From Bauldia sp963759235 (GTDB lineage: Bacteria; Pseudomonadota; Alphaproteobacteria; Rhizobiales; Kaistiaceae): a stretch of DNA of 64,000 nt. Both the position numbers and the translations under genes were made by a program. The notes under the pieces are model-generated. The model was given only the letters and a program-made list of their open reading frames with translations, was not told the origin of the DNA and did no database searches. The stretch lies in the NCBI GenBank assembly GCA_963759235.1, contig CAVWYO010000006.1, positions 62,001 to 126,000 of the forward strand, given 5' to 3'. Of this stretch, positions 52,646 to 60,831 are shown piece by piece (position 1 is the first letter of the stretch; each line of letters opens with the position of its first letter).

Positions 52646-53842
52646 GTGAAGATCACCGGCATCGAGACCGTCCGCGTCGAGGAGTTCCCCAACCTCCTCT
52701 GGCTTCATGTCCACACCGACGAGGGCCTGACCGGCCTCGGCGAAACCTTCTTCATGGCGCAGACGGTGGAAGCCTATGTCCACGAGGTGATCGCGCCGAA
52801 GATGCTCGGCCGCGATCCGCTCGCCATCGATCGCATCGCCCGCGATCTCGTCCCCTATATCGGCTTCCGCGCCACGGGCGTCGAATTGCGCGGCAACTCG
52901 GCCTTCGACATCGCGCTTTGGGATCTCTTCGGCAAGCTGACCGCCCAGCCTCTCGCCCAACTGCTCGGCGGCTTCTCGCGCGACAGGATCCGCACCTACA
53001 ACACCTGCGCCGGCACGACTTACATGCGCACCGCGGCGGGCCAGAACACCGCCAACTGGGGCGTCGGCAAGAGGGCGGCCTATGAGGATCTGGACGCATT
53101 CCTCAACCGCGCCGACGAGCTGGCGGAGGAGCTTCTGGCGGAGGGCATCACCGCCATGAAGATCTGGCCCTTCGACATCGCCGCCGAAAAAAGCGACGGC
53201 AACTACATCTCCGCCGCCGACCTCAAAGCGGCGCTCGTTCCTTTCGACAAGATCCGCAAAGCCGTCGGCGACCGCATCGAGATCATGGTCGAGTTCCATT
53301 CGCTGTGGCAGCTCACCCCGGCGATCGCCATCGCCCGCGCTCTCGAACCCTATGGCACCCTCTGGCACGAAGACCCGATCCGGATGGACAGCCTCGGCGA
53401 CCTTCGCCGCTACGCCGACGCATCCTCGGCCCCGGTTTGCGCGTCGGAGACCCTCGGTTCCCGCTTCGCCTTCCGCGATCTCCTCGAAACCGGCGCGGCG
53501 GGGATCGTCATGCTCGACATCGGCTGGTGCGGTGGCATCTCCGAAGCGCGCAAGATCGCCGCGATGGCGGAGGCGTGGCATCTGCCCGTCGCGCCGCACG
53601 ACTGCACCGGCCCGGTGGCGCTCGCCGCGGCCACGCACCTTTCCCTCAACGCCCCGAACGCGATCGTCCAGGAAACCGTGCGCGCCCATTATCACACATG
53701 GTATCGGGACCTCGTCACGGCGGTGCCGGAAGTGAGGGACGGCACCATCACGGTTCCACCCGGAGCGGGCCTCGGGCTCGAGCTCGCTCCCGACATCGGC
53801 AAACGCTTTACCGCGAATGTCCGCACCTCGAGTTTGCACTGA
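52646..53842 (+). CDS. Mandelate racemase/muconate lactonizing enzyme family protein, probable sugar-acid dehydratase
   Basis: 398 residues, enolase superfamily. Metal ligands appear as Glu216 (VEFHS), Glu242 (HEDPI) and Glu268 (ASETL). Acid/base candidates are Lys172 in MKIWPFD on one face and Asp291 with His318 (APHDCTGP) on the other, the arrangement of the mandelate racemase subgroup, which includes galactonate, gluconate and other acid-sugar dehydratases. The start is GTG at 52646 giving MKITGIETVRVEEF. It is followed by an Rbs-type importer, so it probably dehydrates the imported acid to a 2-keto-3-deoxy acid. The exact sugar acid is not readable. Confidence 0.87.
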   Translation: MKITGIETVRVEEFPNLLWLHVHTDEGLTGLGETFFMAQTVEAYVHEVIAPKMLGRDPLAIDRIARDLVPYIGFRATGVELRGNSAFDIALWDLFGKLTAQPLAQLLGGFSRDRIRTYNTCAGTTYMRTAAGQNTANWGVGKRAAYEDLDAFLNRADELAEELLAEGITAMKIWPFDIAAEKSDGNYISAADLKAALVPFDKIRKAVGDRIEIMVEFHSLWQLTPAIAIARALEPYGTLWHEDPIRMDSLGDLRRYADASSAPVCASETLGSRFAFRDLLETGAAGIVMLDIGWCGGISEARKIAAMAEAWHLPVAPHDCTGPVALAAATHLSLNAPNAIVQETVRAHYHTWYRDLVTAVPEVRDGTITVPPGAGLGLELAPDIGKRFTANVRTSSLH

Positions 53843-53889
53843 GGGCGGATCGACTGCCACCACGACCCATCCAAGGGAGGAGTAGAGAA

Positions 53890-54870
53890 ATGACCAGACT
53901 GAAACTTATAACGTCCGTCGCGGCGCTCAGCGTCGGGCTTGCCATGCCGGCGCTCGCCGCCGATCCGATCAACATCGCCTTCACCATCCACTCGTCGGCG
54001 ACCAACACCTTCTGGCAGGCGGTGAAGAAAGGCTTCGACGATGCCTGCGAGAAGATCCAGGCCAACTGCCAGATGATCTTCACCCAGACCGAAGGCTCCA
54101 TCGCCGAGCAACAGGCGAACATGCAGACGGCTCTCGCCGGCAATCCCGACGCGCTCATCACCTCGATCGTCGACAACAACGCTTTCGACGACCTGATTCA
54201 GGGCGCCCGCGACAAGGGCATCATCGTCATCGCCACCAATGTCGACGACACCGAAGGCGCCGCCGGCAACGCCCGCCAGGCCTTCATCGGCCAGGGCTTC
54301 ATCCCCGCCGGCTACACGCTCGCCCAGGCCCAGTCGAAGAACTTCCCGGCCGAAGGCCCGATCAAGGTTCTCGTCGGCGTCTCCGCTCCCGGCCAGAACT
54401 GGTCGGAGCAGCGCGCCCAGGGGGTGATCAACTTCATGGAGGACTACAAGAAGGCCCACCCTGACCGCGAGGTCACGGTCGAGCGGATCGACTCGGGCAC
54501 CGATCTTGCCGTCGTCTCCGACCGTATCGGCGCCTATCTCAACGCCAATCCCGACACCACCGCCTATTTCGACACCGGCTACTGGCATGCCGGCGTCGCC
54601 CGCGTCCTCGCCGATCGCGGCGTGCCCCCGGGCAAGGTGCTGCTTGGCGGCTTCGACCTGGTGCCGGAAGTCCTCCAGCAGATGAAGAACGGCTACGTCC
54701 AGGTGCAGATCGACCAGCAGCCCTACGAGCAGGGCTTCATGCCGGTGATGGAGGTGTATCTGGCCAAGACCGTCGGCCTGTCGCCTGCCGACATCGACAC
54801 CGGGCAAGGCGTCGTCACCCCTGACATGGTCGATTCGATCATGGCGCTGTCGACCCAGGGCGTTCGCTGA
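53890..54870 (+). CDS. Sugar ABC transporter substrate-binding protein
   Basis: 326 residues, ribose-type periplasmic binding protein. Signal peptide MTRLKLITSVAALSVGLAM then PALA, cut near residue 23. The mature N-terminus DPINIAFTIHSSATNTFWQA and the block NPDALITSIVDNNAFDDL are typical of this group. AAGGGAGGAG stands before the ATG at 53890; the longer frame from 53305 lies inside the dehydratase gene and is not real. It serves the permease at 55011 and the ATPase at 55984. Confidence 0.92.
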   Translation: MTRLKLITSVAALSVGLAMPALAADPINIAFTIHSSATNTFWQAVKKGFDDACEKIQANCQMIFTQTEGSIAEQQANMQTALAGNPDALITSIVDNNAFDDLIQGARDKGIIVIATNVDDTEGAAGNARQAFIGQGFIPAGYTLAQAQSKNFPAEGPIKVLVGVSAPGQNWSEQRAQGVINFMEDYKKAHPDREVTVERIDSGTDLAVVSDRIGAYLNANPDTTAYFDTGYWHAGVARVLADRGVPPGKVLLGGFDLVPEVLQQMKNGYVQVQIDQQPYEQGFMPVMEVYLAKTVGLSPADIDTGQGVVTPDMVDSIMALSTQGVR

Positions 54871-54878
54871 TCGGCTCG

Positions 54879-54917
54879 CCGGGCTGCCGTGGCCTTTGAG
54901 AAACCGCGGCGGCCCGG
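54879..54917 (+). other. Strong intercistronic stem-loop after the binding-protein gene
   Basis: A 14-base-pair stem with two G-T pairs, CCGGGCTGCCGTGG against CCGCGGCGGCCCGG, around an 11-base loop. It starts eight bases after the binding-protein stop and lies 93 bases before the permease start. No T-run follows. It is the strongest of several such stems beside binding-protein genes in this window. Confidence 0.65.
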
Positions 54918-55010
54918 AGCCATTCCTGTTGCGCTATCCTGCACGCGGTCGGCACCGGCAAGGGCGCCGGCCGCTCCGCCGACTAGACATCCGAGAGGAA
55001 CCGCGAGCCG

Positions 55011-56027
55011 ATGAGGCGTCTGCTCAAGATCTACATGGAGAAGCCGGAACTGGCCGGGGTCGTCCTTCTCATTGCGCTGATCGTCGTCTTCGAGACGACG
55101 TCGCATGGCATATTCCTTTCCCCCGACAATATTCGCGGCGTGCTCGGCATCCTGCCCGAGATCGGCCTTGTCGCCGTCGGCGTTACCATGCTCATGATCT
55201 GCGGTGAATTCGACCTCTCGGTCGGCTCGGTGTTCGCTCTGATGCCGATGTCGTTCGCGGTCATGATGGTCAACGGGATGCCGTTCGTGCCGGCCATCCT
55301 GCTTGGCCTGGTCGTCTGCGCCGTGATCGGCTTCGTCAACGGCTTCATCACCATTCGCTTCGCCATTCCGAGTTTCATCACGACCCTCGGCATGCTGTTC
55401 ATGGCGCGCTCGCTGACGGTGGTGATTTCCGGCGGCTTTCCGCCGCTCTTACCCCCGGTGCCGAGCTGGATCTTCACGCTCTATGTCGGCCCGGGCGGTC
55501 TGGTGCGACTGTCGTTTCTGTGGTTCGTCGGCATCGCTCTTCTCGCCGGCGGCATGATGTCGCTCACCAATTTCGGCAACTGGATCAAGTCGACCGGCGG
55601 TCATATCGAGGCGGCGGCGTCGATGGGGATCCCGGTCAACCGCGTCAAGGTCGTCTGCTTCATGCTTTGCTCCATGCTGGCCGGTTTCGGCGGCCTGATT
55701 CAGGTGCTTCGCCTGAATTCGCCGCTGCCGTCGATCGGCGAAGGCATGGAGCTGCAAGCCGTCGCCGCCGCGGTGATCGGCGGCACGGCGCTGACCGGCG
55801 GCGTCGGAACGGTGTTCGGCGGTATCGTCGGCGCGCTGCTCATTCGCGTCATCGACAACGGCCTCGTGCTCACCCACGTCAACGCCAACTGGTTCAAGTT
55901 CGCGATCGGGTTCCTGACCGTCATCGCGGTCATCGGCAACTCCTATCTCCAGCGGACCGCGCGCCGCATCAAGGTACAGGTGGATGATGAAAAGCCAGCC
56001 GATCATCGAGTGTCGCGGACTGCATAA
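55011..56027 (+). CDS. Rbs-type sugar ABC transporter permease
   Basis: 338 residues, BPD_transp_2 family with about ten membrane segments. The family motif is GEFDLSVGSVFAL, followed by GFVNGFITIRFAIPSFITTL. The late GGTALTGGVGTVFGGIVGAL is the second conserved block. The ATPase gene starts 44 bases inside its 3' end, so the two are coupled. It forms the channel for the importer of this operon. Confidence 0.92.
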   Translation: MRRLLKIYMEKPELAGVVLLIALIVVFETTSHGIFLSPDNIRGVLGILPEIGLVAVGVTMLMICGEFDLSVGSVFALMPMSFAVMMVNGMPFVPAILLGLVVCAVIGFVNGFITIRFAIPSFITTLGMLFMARSLTVVISGGFPPLLPPVPSWIFTLYVGPGGLVRLSFLWFVGIALLAGGMMSLTNFGNWIKSTGGHIEAAASMGIPVNRVKVVCFMLCSMLAGFGGLIQVLRLNSPLPSIGEGMELQAVAAAVIGGTALTGGVGTVFGGIVGALLIRVIDNGLVLTHVNANWFKFAIGFLTVIAVIGNSYLQRTARRIKVQVDDEKPADHRVSRTA

Positions 56028-56721
56028 GTGGTACTCCGGCGTTCACGCCCTCAAGGGGGTAAACCTCAGCGTCGCGCCGGGTGAATCCGTCGGCCTCGTC
56101 GGCGACAACGGCGCCGGCAAGTCGACCCTGATCAAGATCCTCTCCGGCGTCCATCGGCAGGACGAGGGCGACATCTTCATCGACGGACGCCAGGTCATCA
56201 TCAAGAACCCCAAGCAGGCGATGAATCTCGGTATCGAGACCATCTACCAGTACAATTCGATGGTCCCGACGATGTCCATTGCCCGCAACCTCTTCGTCGG
56301 CCGCGAACCGCTCAAGGTCTCGATCGGCAGTTTCGGCCTGATGGATCAGAAGCGGATGCGTCAGGAGAGCATTCAGGCGATCGCCGATGTCGAGCTTCAC
56401 CTTCGCTCGCCCGACGCCCTCGTCGGCGAACTCTCCGGCGGCCAGCGGCAGGGGGTGGCGATCGCCCGCGCCATGCACTTCAAGTCGAAGATCCTGGTTC
56501 TCGACGAGCCGACCAATCACCTCTCGGTCAAGGAGACCAACAAGGTTCTCCGCTTCATCCGCGGGCTCAGGGAGCAGAACGTCACCGGCATCTTCATCAG
56601 CCACAACATGCACCACGTCTTCCAGTCCTGCGACCGGATCGTCGCCATGGCGCGCGGCGAGATCGTCTTCGATCAGCCGGTCAACGAGACCTCGGTGGAG
56701 GAGGTTCAGGAACTGCTCTGA
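55984..56721 (+). CDS. Sugar ABC transporter ATP-binding protein, single-domain (FrcA-like)
   Basis: 245 residues with one ATPase domain, as in FrcA of rhizobial fructose importers and unlike the double-domain RbsA proteins elsewhere in the window. Walker A GDNGAGKST is at about 40-48, signature LSGGQRQGVAIARA, Walker B ILVLDEPTNHLS, switch His in ISHNMHHVF. The start is ATG at 55984 or the next codon. It is the last gene of its operon and convergent with the RraA-like gene 31 bases away. Confidence 0.92.
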   Translation: MMKSQPIIECRGLHKWYSGVHALKGVNLSVAPGESVGLVGDNGAGKSTLIKILSGVHRQDEGDIFIDGRQVIIKNPKQAMNLGIETIYQYNSMVPTMSIARNLFVGREPLKVSIGSFGLMDQKRMRQESIQAIADVELHLRSPDALVGELSGGQRQGVAIARAMHFKSKILVLDEPTNHLSVKETNKVLRFIRGLREQNVTGIFISHNMHHVFQSCDRIVAMARGEIVFDQPVNETSVEEVQELL

Positions 56722-56752
56722 TTTCGGGCTACCCCGCGCCGGCGGCAGTTCC

Positions 56753-57400
56753 TCAGAACTTTCCGTATTTCAAATAGGCCTCTTGCGGATCGGTTCCGGC
56801 GAGGATCGCCTTGCGGACGAGGCTTTCCGTCGCCATCGCGGCCTCGGCCTTTTCGATGATTTCCTCCACCTGCGCCTGCGGTACCCGGATCAGCCCGTCG
56901 CGATCGCCGACCATGTAGTCGCCCGGCGCGATGACGACGTCGCCGATGGTGATCGGCACGTTCGCCGCCGCCGGCAGCCAGTAGCCGACGATATCGCGTG
57001 GCGTGAAGCCGCGGCACCACGCCTGGAAGCCGATGCGAAGCAGGAAGTCGACGTCGCGGATAAAGCCGTCGGCGACGCAGCCGCGCACCCCCTTGTTCTT
57101 CAGCGTCTCCGCCGAGAGCTCGCCCATATGGGCGACGACCCGGTCGTTCGGCTGCGAAACCCAGATCGAGCCCGCCGGCGCCTGCGACAGGAGACCGGTC
57201 CAGGCGAGCAGAGTCTCGTGGGCTTCGGCGCCTTCGACCACCTTGCCCTCGATGGTGAAGGCGGGGCCGGCGAGAGACTTTTCGGGCAGGATCGGACGCA
57301 ATTCGGGCGGCAGGGTGAAGCCGGAGAGCCCCATGCCACGCATGACATCGTGGATGACCCCCGTGTAGCAGCCGGCGAGGCGGTCGGAGAGCGTCGACAT
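56753..57400 (-). CDS. RraA-like aldolase family protein
   Basis: 215 residues. Family landmarks are YTGVIHDVMRGMG at the start, VRGCVADGFIRDVDFLL with the catalytic Arg and metal-binding Asp, GYWLPAAANVPITIG, and GDYMVGDRDGLIRVP. In catabolic clusters such proteins cleave 4-hydroxy-2-oxo acids to pyruvate and an aldehyde. It is the third gene of the operon after the two UxaA-type dehydratase subunits, 7 bases from the large subunit, so it may cleave their product. The aldehyde would suit the AldA-like enzyme at 63584. Confidence 0.86.
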   Translation of the reverse strand: MSTLSDRLAGCYTGVIHDVMRGMGLSGFTLPPELRPILPEKSLAGPAFTIEGKVVEGAEAHETLLAWTGLLSQAPAGSIWVSQPNDRVVAHMGELSAETLKNKGVRGCVADGFIRDVDFLLRIGFQAWCRGFTPRDIVGYWLPAAANVPITIGDVVIAPGDYMVGDRDGLIRVPQAQVEEIIEKAEAAMATESLVRKAILAGTDPQEAYLKYGKF

Positions 57401-57407
57401 CGGCGGG

Positions 57408-58604
57408 TCACGCGGCCGGCAGGCAGGCCGGACCGATCGGCTCGAACGACTTGTAGGTCAGGATGAACTCCTGATGGCCGAGCTCCTCGGATTTCGTCCG
57501 CCGCCCTTCGGCTAGCCCGACCACGACATCGCGGATCTCGCGGCCGACCTCCTCCAGCGTGGCATCGCCCTCCAGAATCCGCCCGGCGTCGACATCCATG
57601 TCGTCGGCCATCCTGCGGTAGGTTTCCGGATTGGCGCAGATCTTGACGACCGGCGAGATGGCCGAGCCAACCACCGATCCGCGTCCGGTGACGAACAGGA
57701 TCGCATGGCTGCCGCAGGCGATCAGTTCGGCGATCTCGGCGTTGTCGTTGATGTTCGGGAAGCCGAAGCGCACCTCGCCGTCGGGCACCACGTCGAGGAG
57801 GTAGAGCCCACCCCGCGGCGGGATGTCCCCCGGCTTGATCAGGCCGGCGATCAGCGCCGAGCCTGACTTGGCGTAGGCGCCCATCGACTTCTCCTCGATC
57901 GTGGTGAGCCCGCCATCGGCGTTGCCGGCGGCAAAGGAGCCGTAGCCGAGCGTTGCATAGTAACGAGCCGCCTTGGTGACGCTGGCCTCGAGCTCCCGCC
58001 CGAGCGCCGGATTGACCGCCCGGTCGGCCATGATGTGCTCGCAGCCGATCAGCTCGCCGGTCTCCTCGAATATGCAGGCGGCCCCCTCCTCGACCAGCGC
58101 ATCGAAGGCCCGGCCCGCCGCCGGATTGCCGGTGATGCCCGACGTCCCGTCGGAGCCGCCGCAGATCGTGCCGACGACGAGGTCGCTGACCGCCATCGGC
58201 ACGGTCTCCATCGCGTCGAGCAGCGCGCGCTGCTCGGCGATGAACGCCCGCCCCTCGGCAATCGACTTGCGGGTGCCGCCGGTCGCCTGGATGACGATCG
58301 TGTGCACCGGCCGGCCGCTCAGCCGGACGGCCTGCGCGAGCTTGTACTTGTTGAAGCTCTCGCAGCCGAGCGAGATGAGCAGAACCGCGCCGACATTCGG
58401 GTGCGTGCAGAGCCGCTCCATCATGGTCTCGGCGTACGAGTTGGGGTAGCAGCCGGGGAAGCCGATGACGTGCACGTCCTGCTCGCGGAAATGGATGGCG
58501 ATCTCGCGGGCGACGTGGTGGGCGCATTCGACGAGATAGCCGACGACGATCGTGTTGCGGATGCCCTTCCGCCCGTCTGAACGAAGATAGCCGCGCATGC
58601 TCAT
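57408..58604 (-). CDS. UxaA-family dehydratase, large subunit
   Basis: 398 residues corresponding to the catalytic C-terminal part of altronate/galactarate dehydratases: GYLRSDGRKGIRNTIVVGYL at the start, FPGCYPNSYAETMMERLCTH, the Cys-containing SLGCESFNKYKLAQ, and TICGGSDGTSGITGNPAAG in the centre. The conserved Cys residues probably hold a metal or Fe-S centre. The start at 58604 overlaps the small subunit's stop (ATGA). Split UxaA-type enzymes act on altronate, galactarate, sulfolactate and other hydroxyacids; the partner RraA-like gene supports a sugar acid. Confidence 0.88.
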   Translation of the reverse strand: MSMRGYLRSDGRKGIRNTIVVGYLVECAHHVAREIAIHFREQDVHVIGFPGCYPNSYAETMMERLCTHPNVGAVLLISLGCESFNKYKLAQAVRLSGRPVHTIVIQATGGTRKSIAEGRAFIAEQRALLDAMETVPMAVSDLVVGTICGGSDGTSGITGNPAAGRAFDALVEEGAACIFEETGELIGCEHIMADRAVNPALGRELEASVTKAARYYATLGYGSFAAGNADGGLTTIEEKSMGAYAKSGSALIAGLIKPGDIPPRGGLYLLDVVPDGEVRFGFPNINDNAEIAELIACGSHAILFVTGRGSVVGSAISPVVKICANPETYRRMADDMDVDAGRILEGDATLEEVGREIRDVVVGLAEGRRTKSEELGHQEFILTYKSFEPIGPACLPAA

Positions 58605-58969
58605 GGCGCGCTCCCGTACTGCGACTTCACGTCCTCGAGATGATAGGTGGGCGTGTAGTCGCTCTTGATGTTGTGGACGTGGGCGTGCTCGCCCGCCCGG
58701 ATCGCACTGGTCGCGGAGCCGATCGGAGCCCCGTACTTCACCACCTTCTCGCCGGCCGCGATATCCCGGCGCGCCAGCTTGTGGCCGAGCGGCAGGTCGG
58801 CGGCCGCGGTCAGCGACCTGCCCGATACGGTGATCGTCTCCCCCGCCCGGATGCGCGCCGTGACGACGAAGACATTGTCCCGCTCGTCGAGAAGGAGGAG
58901 CCTGGGATCCGTATCGCCGGCAGGATCGGCAATGAGCACCATGAGGGTCGCGGCTCCTAAATCGAGCAT
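58601..58969 (-). CDS. UxaA-family dehydratase, small SAF-domain subunit
   Basis: 122 residues from the ATG at 58969. The SAF domain appears as DNVFVVTARIRAGETITV, followed by GHKLARRDIAAGEKVVKYG and GEHAHVHNIKSD, the typical small subunit of split altronate-dehydratase-type enzymes. A TTG at 58993 would add eight residues and is possible; neither start has a good ribosome binding site. It is the first gene of the minus-strand operon small subunit, large subunit, aldolase. The gene is divergent from the GntR-family regulator at 59054. Confidence 0.85.
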   Translation of the reverse strand: MLDLGAATLMVLIADPAGDTDPRLLLLDERDNVFVVTARIRAGETITVSGRSLTAAADLPLGHKLARRDIAAGEKVVKYGAPIGSATSAIRAGEHAHVHNIKSDYTPTYHLEDVKSQYGSAP

Positions 58970-58999
58970 TGTTTCTGCCAAAAGAAAGGGCAATCGTCC

Positions 59000-59017
59000 A
59001 TATAGAATATTTTTTAT
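59000..59017. promoter_or_regulatory. Candidate operator between the dehydratase and regulator genes
   Basis: ATATAGAAT followed by ATTTTTTAT forms an 18-base palindrome with two mismatched pairs. It is the only A/T-rich stretch in the 84-base divergent gap between the two starts and therefore contains the promoter of at least one side. GntR-family regulators of the FCD group often bind such A/T-rich palindromes; the assignment is by position. Confidence 0.45.
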
Positions 59018-59053
59018 CTTGCCGGTCGTCGCGATCCCCGGCTATGTAGGCGC

Positions 59054-59734
59054 ATGGTTGCAATGAGGCGGTTGACCCTCGCCGAGCAGGCTTACGAAGA
59101 GCTGCAGGAGCAGATCGTCTCCGGGCGGCTTGCCGCCGGGCAGCGTCTGCTTGCCGAGGAACTCGCCGGAGAGCTCGCGATCAGCCAGACGCCGGTCAAG
59201 GAGGCGCTCGCCCGCCTGGCGCTGGATGGGCTGGTCGAAGGGACTTCGCGCCGTGCGTCGGTCGTTCGCCGGTTCACCGTCGCCGACATCGAGAAGATTT
59301 ACGAAGCCCGCCTTCTCCTCGAGCTGCACGCGACGGCGGCGGGTCTTGTCGCCGGACGCGCGACGCCGCAATTCGTCGATCGGCTCCAGGCGATTTTCGA
59401 CGAGCAGATGACCGAGATCAGCCGGCAGACCACCCAAGGCCTGGCCGAAGCGATCCGGCTCGACCGCGAGTTCCATGAGCTGCTGGTCAGCATCGGTGAC
59501 AATCCGTTGATCGCGGGATGGCACAGGATGGCTCTGCGTCAGACGCAGACGATCCGCAACTATTCGCTGGAGCGCTACGACATCAATCGCGTCCGTCGTG
59601 AACACGGGGCGATCGTCGAGGCGATGCGGACCGGCGATGCCGGCAAGGTTGCCGCGGCGCTGGGCTTCCACCTCGCGGCGAGCCGCGACGAGTTTCTTTC
59701 CCGTCGGCCGGAGGACCTGCCTCTGCGTCCATGA
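59054..59734 (+). CDS. GntR/FadR-family transcriptional regulator
   Basis: 226 residues. The winged helix (LLAEELAGELAISQTPVKEA, then LARLALDGLVEGTSRRASVV) is followed by an FCD domain with the metal-ligand pattern LDREFHELLVSIGDNP and a late REHGAIVEAMRTGD. An ATG four codons later (MRRLTLAEQ) is also possible. It sits between the divergent dehydratase operon and the importer at 59798-63394, so it probably regulates both. The ligand is likely a sugar acid or its keto-deoxy product. Confidence 0.88.
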   Translation: MVAMRRLTLAEQAYEELQEQIVSGRLAAGQRLLAEELAGELAISQTPVKEALARLALDGLVEGTSRRASVVRRFTVADIEKIYEARLLLELHATAAGLVAGRATPQFVDRLQAIFDEQMTEISRQTTQGLAEAIRLDREFHELLVSIGDNPLIAGWHRMALRQTQTIRNYSLERYDINRVRREHGAIVEAMRTGDAGKVAAALGFHLAASRDEFLSRRPEDLPLRP

Positions 59735-59797
59735 CCATCCCCGCCGCAAGAGGGATGCGGCTCGAACCACCGACATAAACCAGGGAGGAATACCGAT

Positions 59798-60817
59798 ATG
59801 TCTCTATCACCCATCACGTTGAAAGGCGTGGCCGGCACCGCAATCCTGTCGGCGCTGATCTTATCCGGCGCCGCCCGCGCCGCGGACATGCCGAAGATCG
59901 GCGTCGACCTGACGACGCTCACCTCGCCGTTCTGGACGGCCTATGCGGGGTACCTCGATGACGAAGCAAAGGCCCAGGGGGTCGAGCTCCTCGCGCCGAT
60001 CAACTCCGAGTTCGATACCGCCAAGCAGATCACCGGCATCCAGAACCTGATCAACCTCGGGGCCAACGGCATCATCTTCTCGCCGTTCGAATCGGCTGCC
60101 GCCGGCACCATCCTCAAGGCGGGCGAGAAGGCCGGGATACCGGTCGTCGCCGTTGACGTCGCGCCCACCACCGGCCCGGTCGCCATCGTCGTCCGCGCCG
60201 ACAATCTCGCTTATGGCCGCCAGGCCTGCGAGTATATCGGCGAGCACGTGAAGTCGGGGCCCGTCGTTCAGATCATGGGCGACCAGGCCTCCATCAACGG
60301 CCGCGATCGTGGCGTCGGCTTCCGCGAATGCCTGAAGAAATATCCGAACCTGACGCTTCTCGAGATCCCGACCAAGGCGTGGTCGGGCGAGGACGCGGCG
60401 GCGGGCCTTGATGCCCTCCTCAATTCGACCCCCGACCTCAAGGCGATCTACATGCATGCCGGCGGCGTGTTCCTGGCGCCGACCTTGCAGACCCTGAAGC
60501 GCAAGGGCCTGCTCCACCCGGTCGGCGAGGACGGACACATCGTCATCGTCAGCAACGACGGCATCCCGCAGGAGTTCGATGCGATTCGCAAGGGCGAGAT
60601 CGACGCCACGGTCTCGCAGCCGGCCGACCTCTATGCCAAATACGGCATCCAGTACGTCAAGGAAGCGATCGGCGGTAAGACATTCGCCGCCGGACCGACC
60701 GACCACAACAGCACGATCGTCGAAGTCTCGCCGGGTGTCCTCGAGGACGAACTGGCTGCCCCGCTGGTCACCAAGGAGAATGTCGACGACAAGAGCTTCT
60801 GGGGCAATAACTCCTAG
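59798..60817 (+). CDS. Sugar ABC transporter substrate-binding protein
   Basis: 339 residues of the ribose-binding type. A signal peptide of about 28 residues ends GAARA before ADMPKIGVDL. The first lobe reads LTTLTSPFWTAYAGYLDDEA and NLGANGIIFSPFESAAAG; VVQIMGDQASINGRDRG and VSNDGIPQEFDAIRKGEIDA are the standard second-lobe patterns. GGGAGGA precedes the ATG at 59798. It starts a three-gene operon with the ATPase and permease. No stem-loop separates it from the next gene, which begins 14 bases after its stop. Confidence 0.92.
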   Translation: MSLSPITLKGVAGTAILSALILSGAARAADMPKIGVDLTTLTSPFWTAYAGYLDDEAKAQGVELLAPINSEFDTAKQITGIQNLINLGANGIIFSPFESAAAGTILKAGEKAGIPVVAVDVAPTTGPVAIVVRADNLAYGRQACEYIGEHVKSGPVVQIMGDQASINGRDRGVGFRECLKKYPNLTLLEIPTKAWSGEDAAAGLDALLNSTPDLKAIYMHAGGVFLAPTLQTLKRKGLLHPVGEDGHIVIVSNDGIPQEFDAIRKGEIDATVSQPADLYAKYGIQYVKEAIGGKTFAAGPTDHNSTIVEVSPGVLEDELAAPLVTKENVDDKSFWGNNS

Positions 60818-60831
60818 TATAGTCGACATTG

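Noticed and set aside
51713..53863. Long open frame antisense to the FadR-type regulator and dehydratase genes
   Set aside because: Both genes on the plus strand have clear domains and active-site motifs; the antisense product has none.
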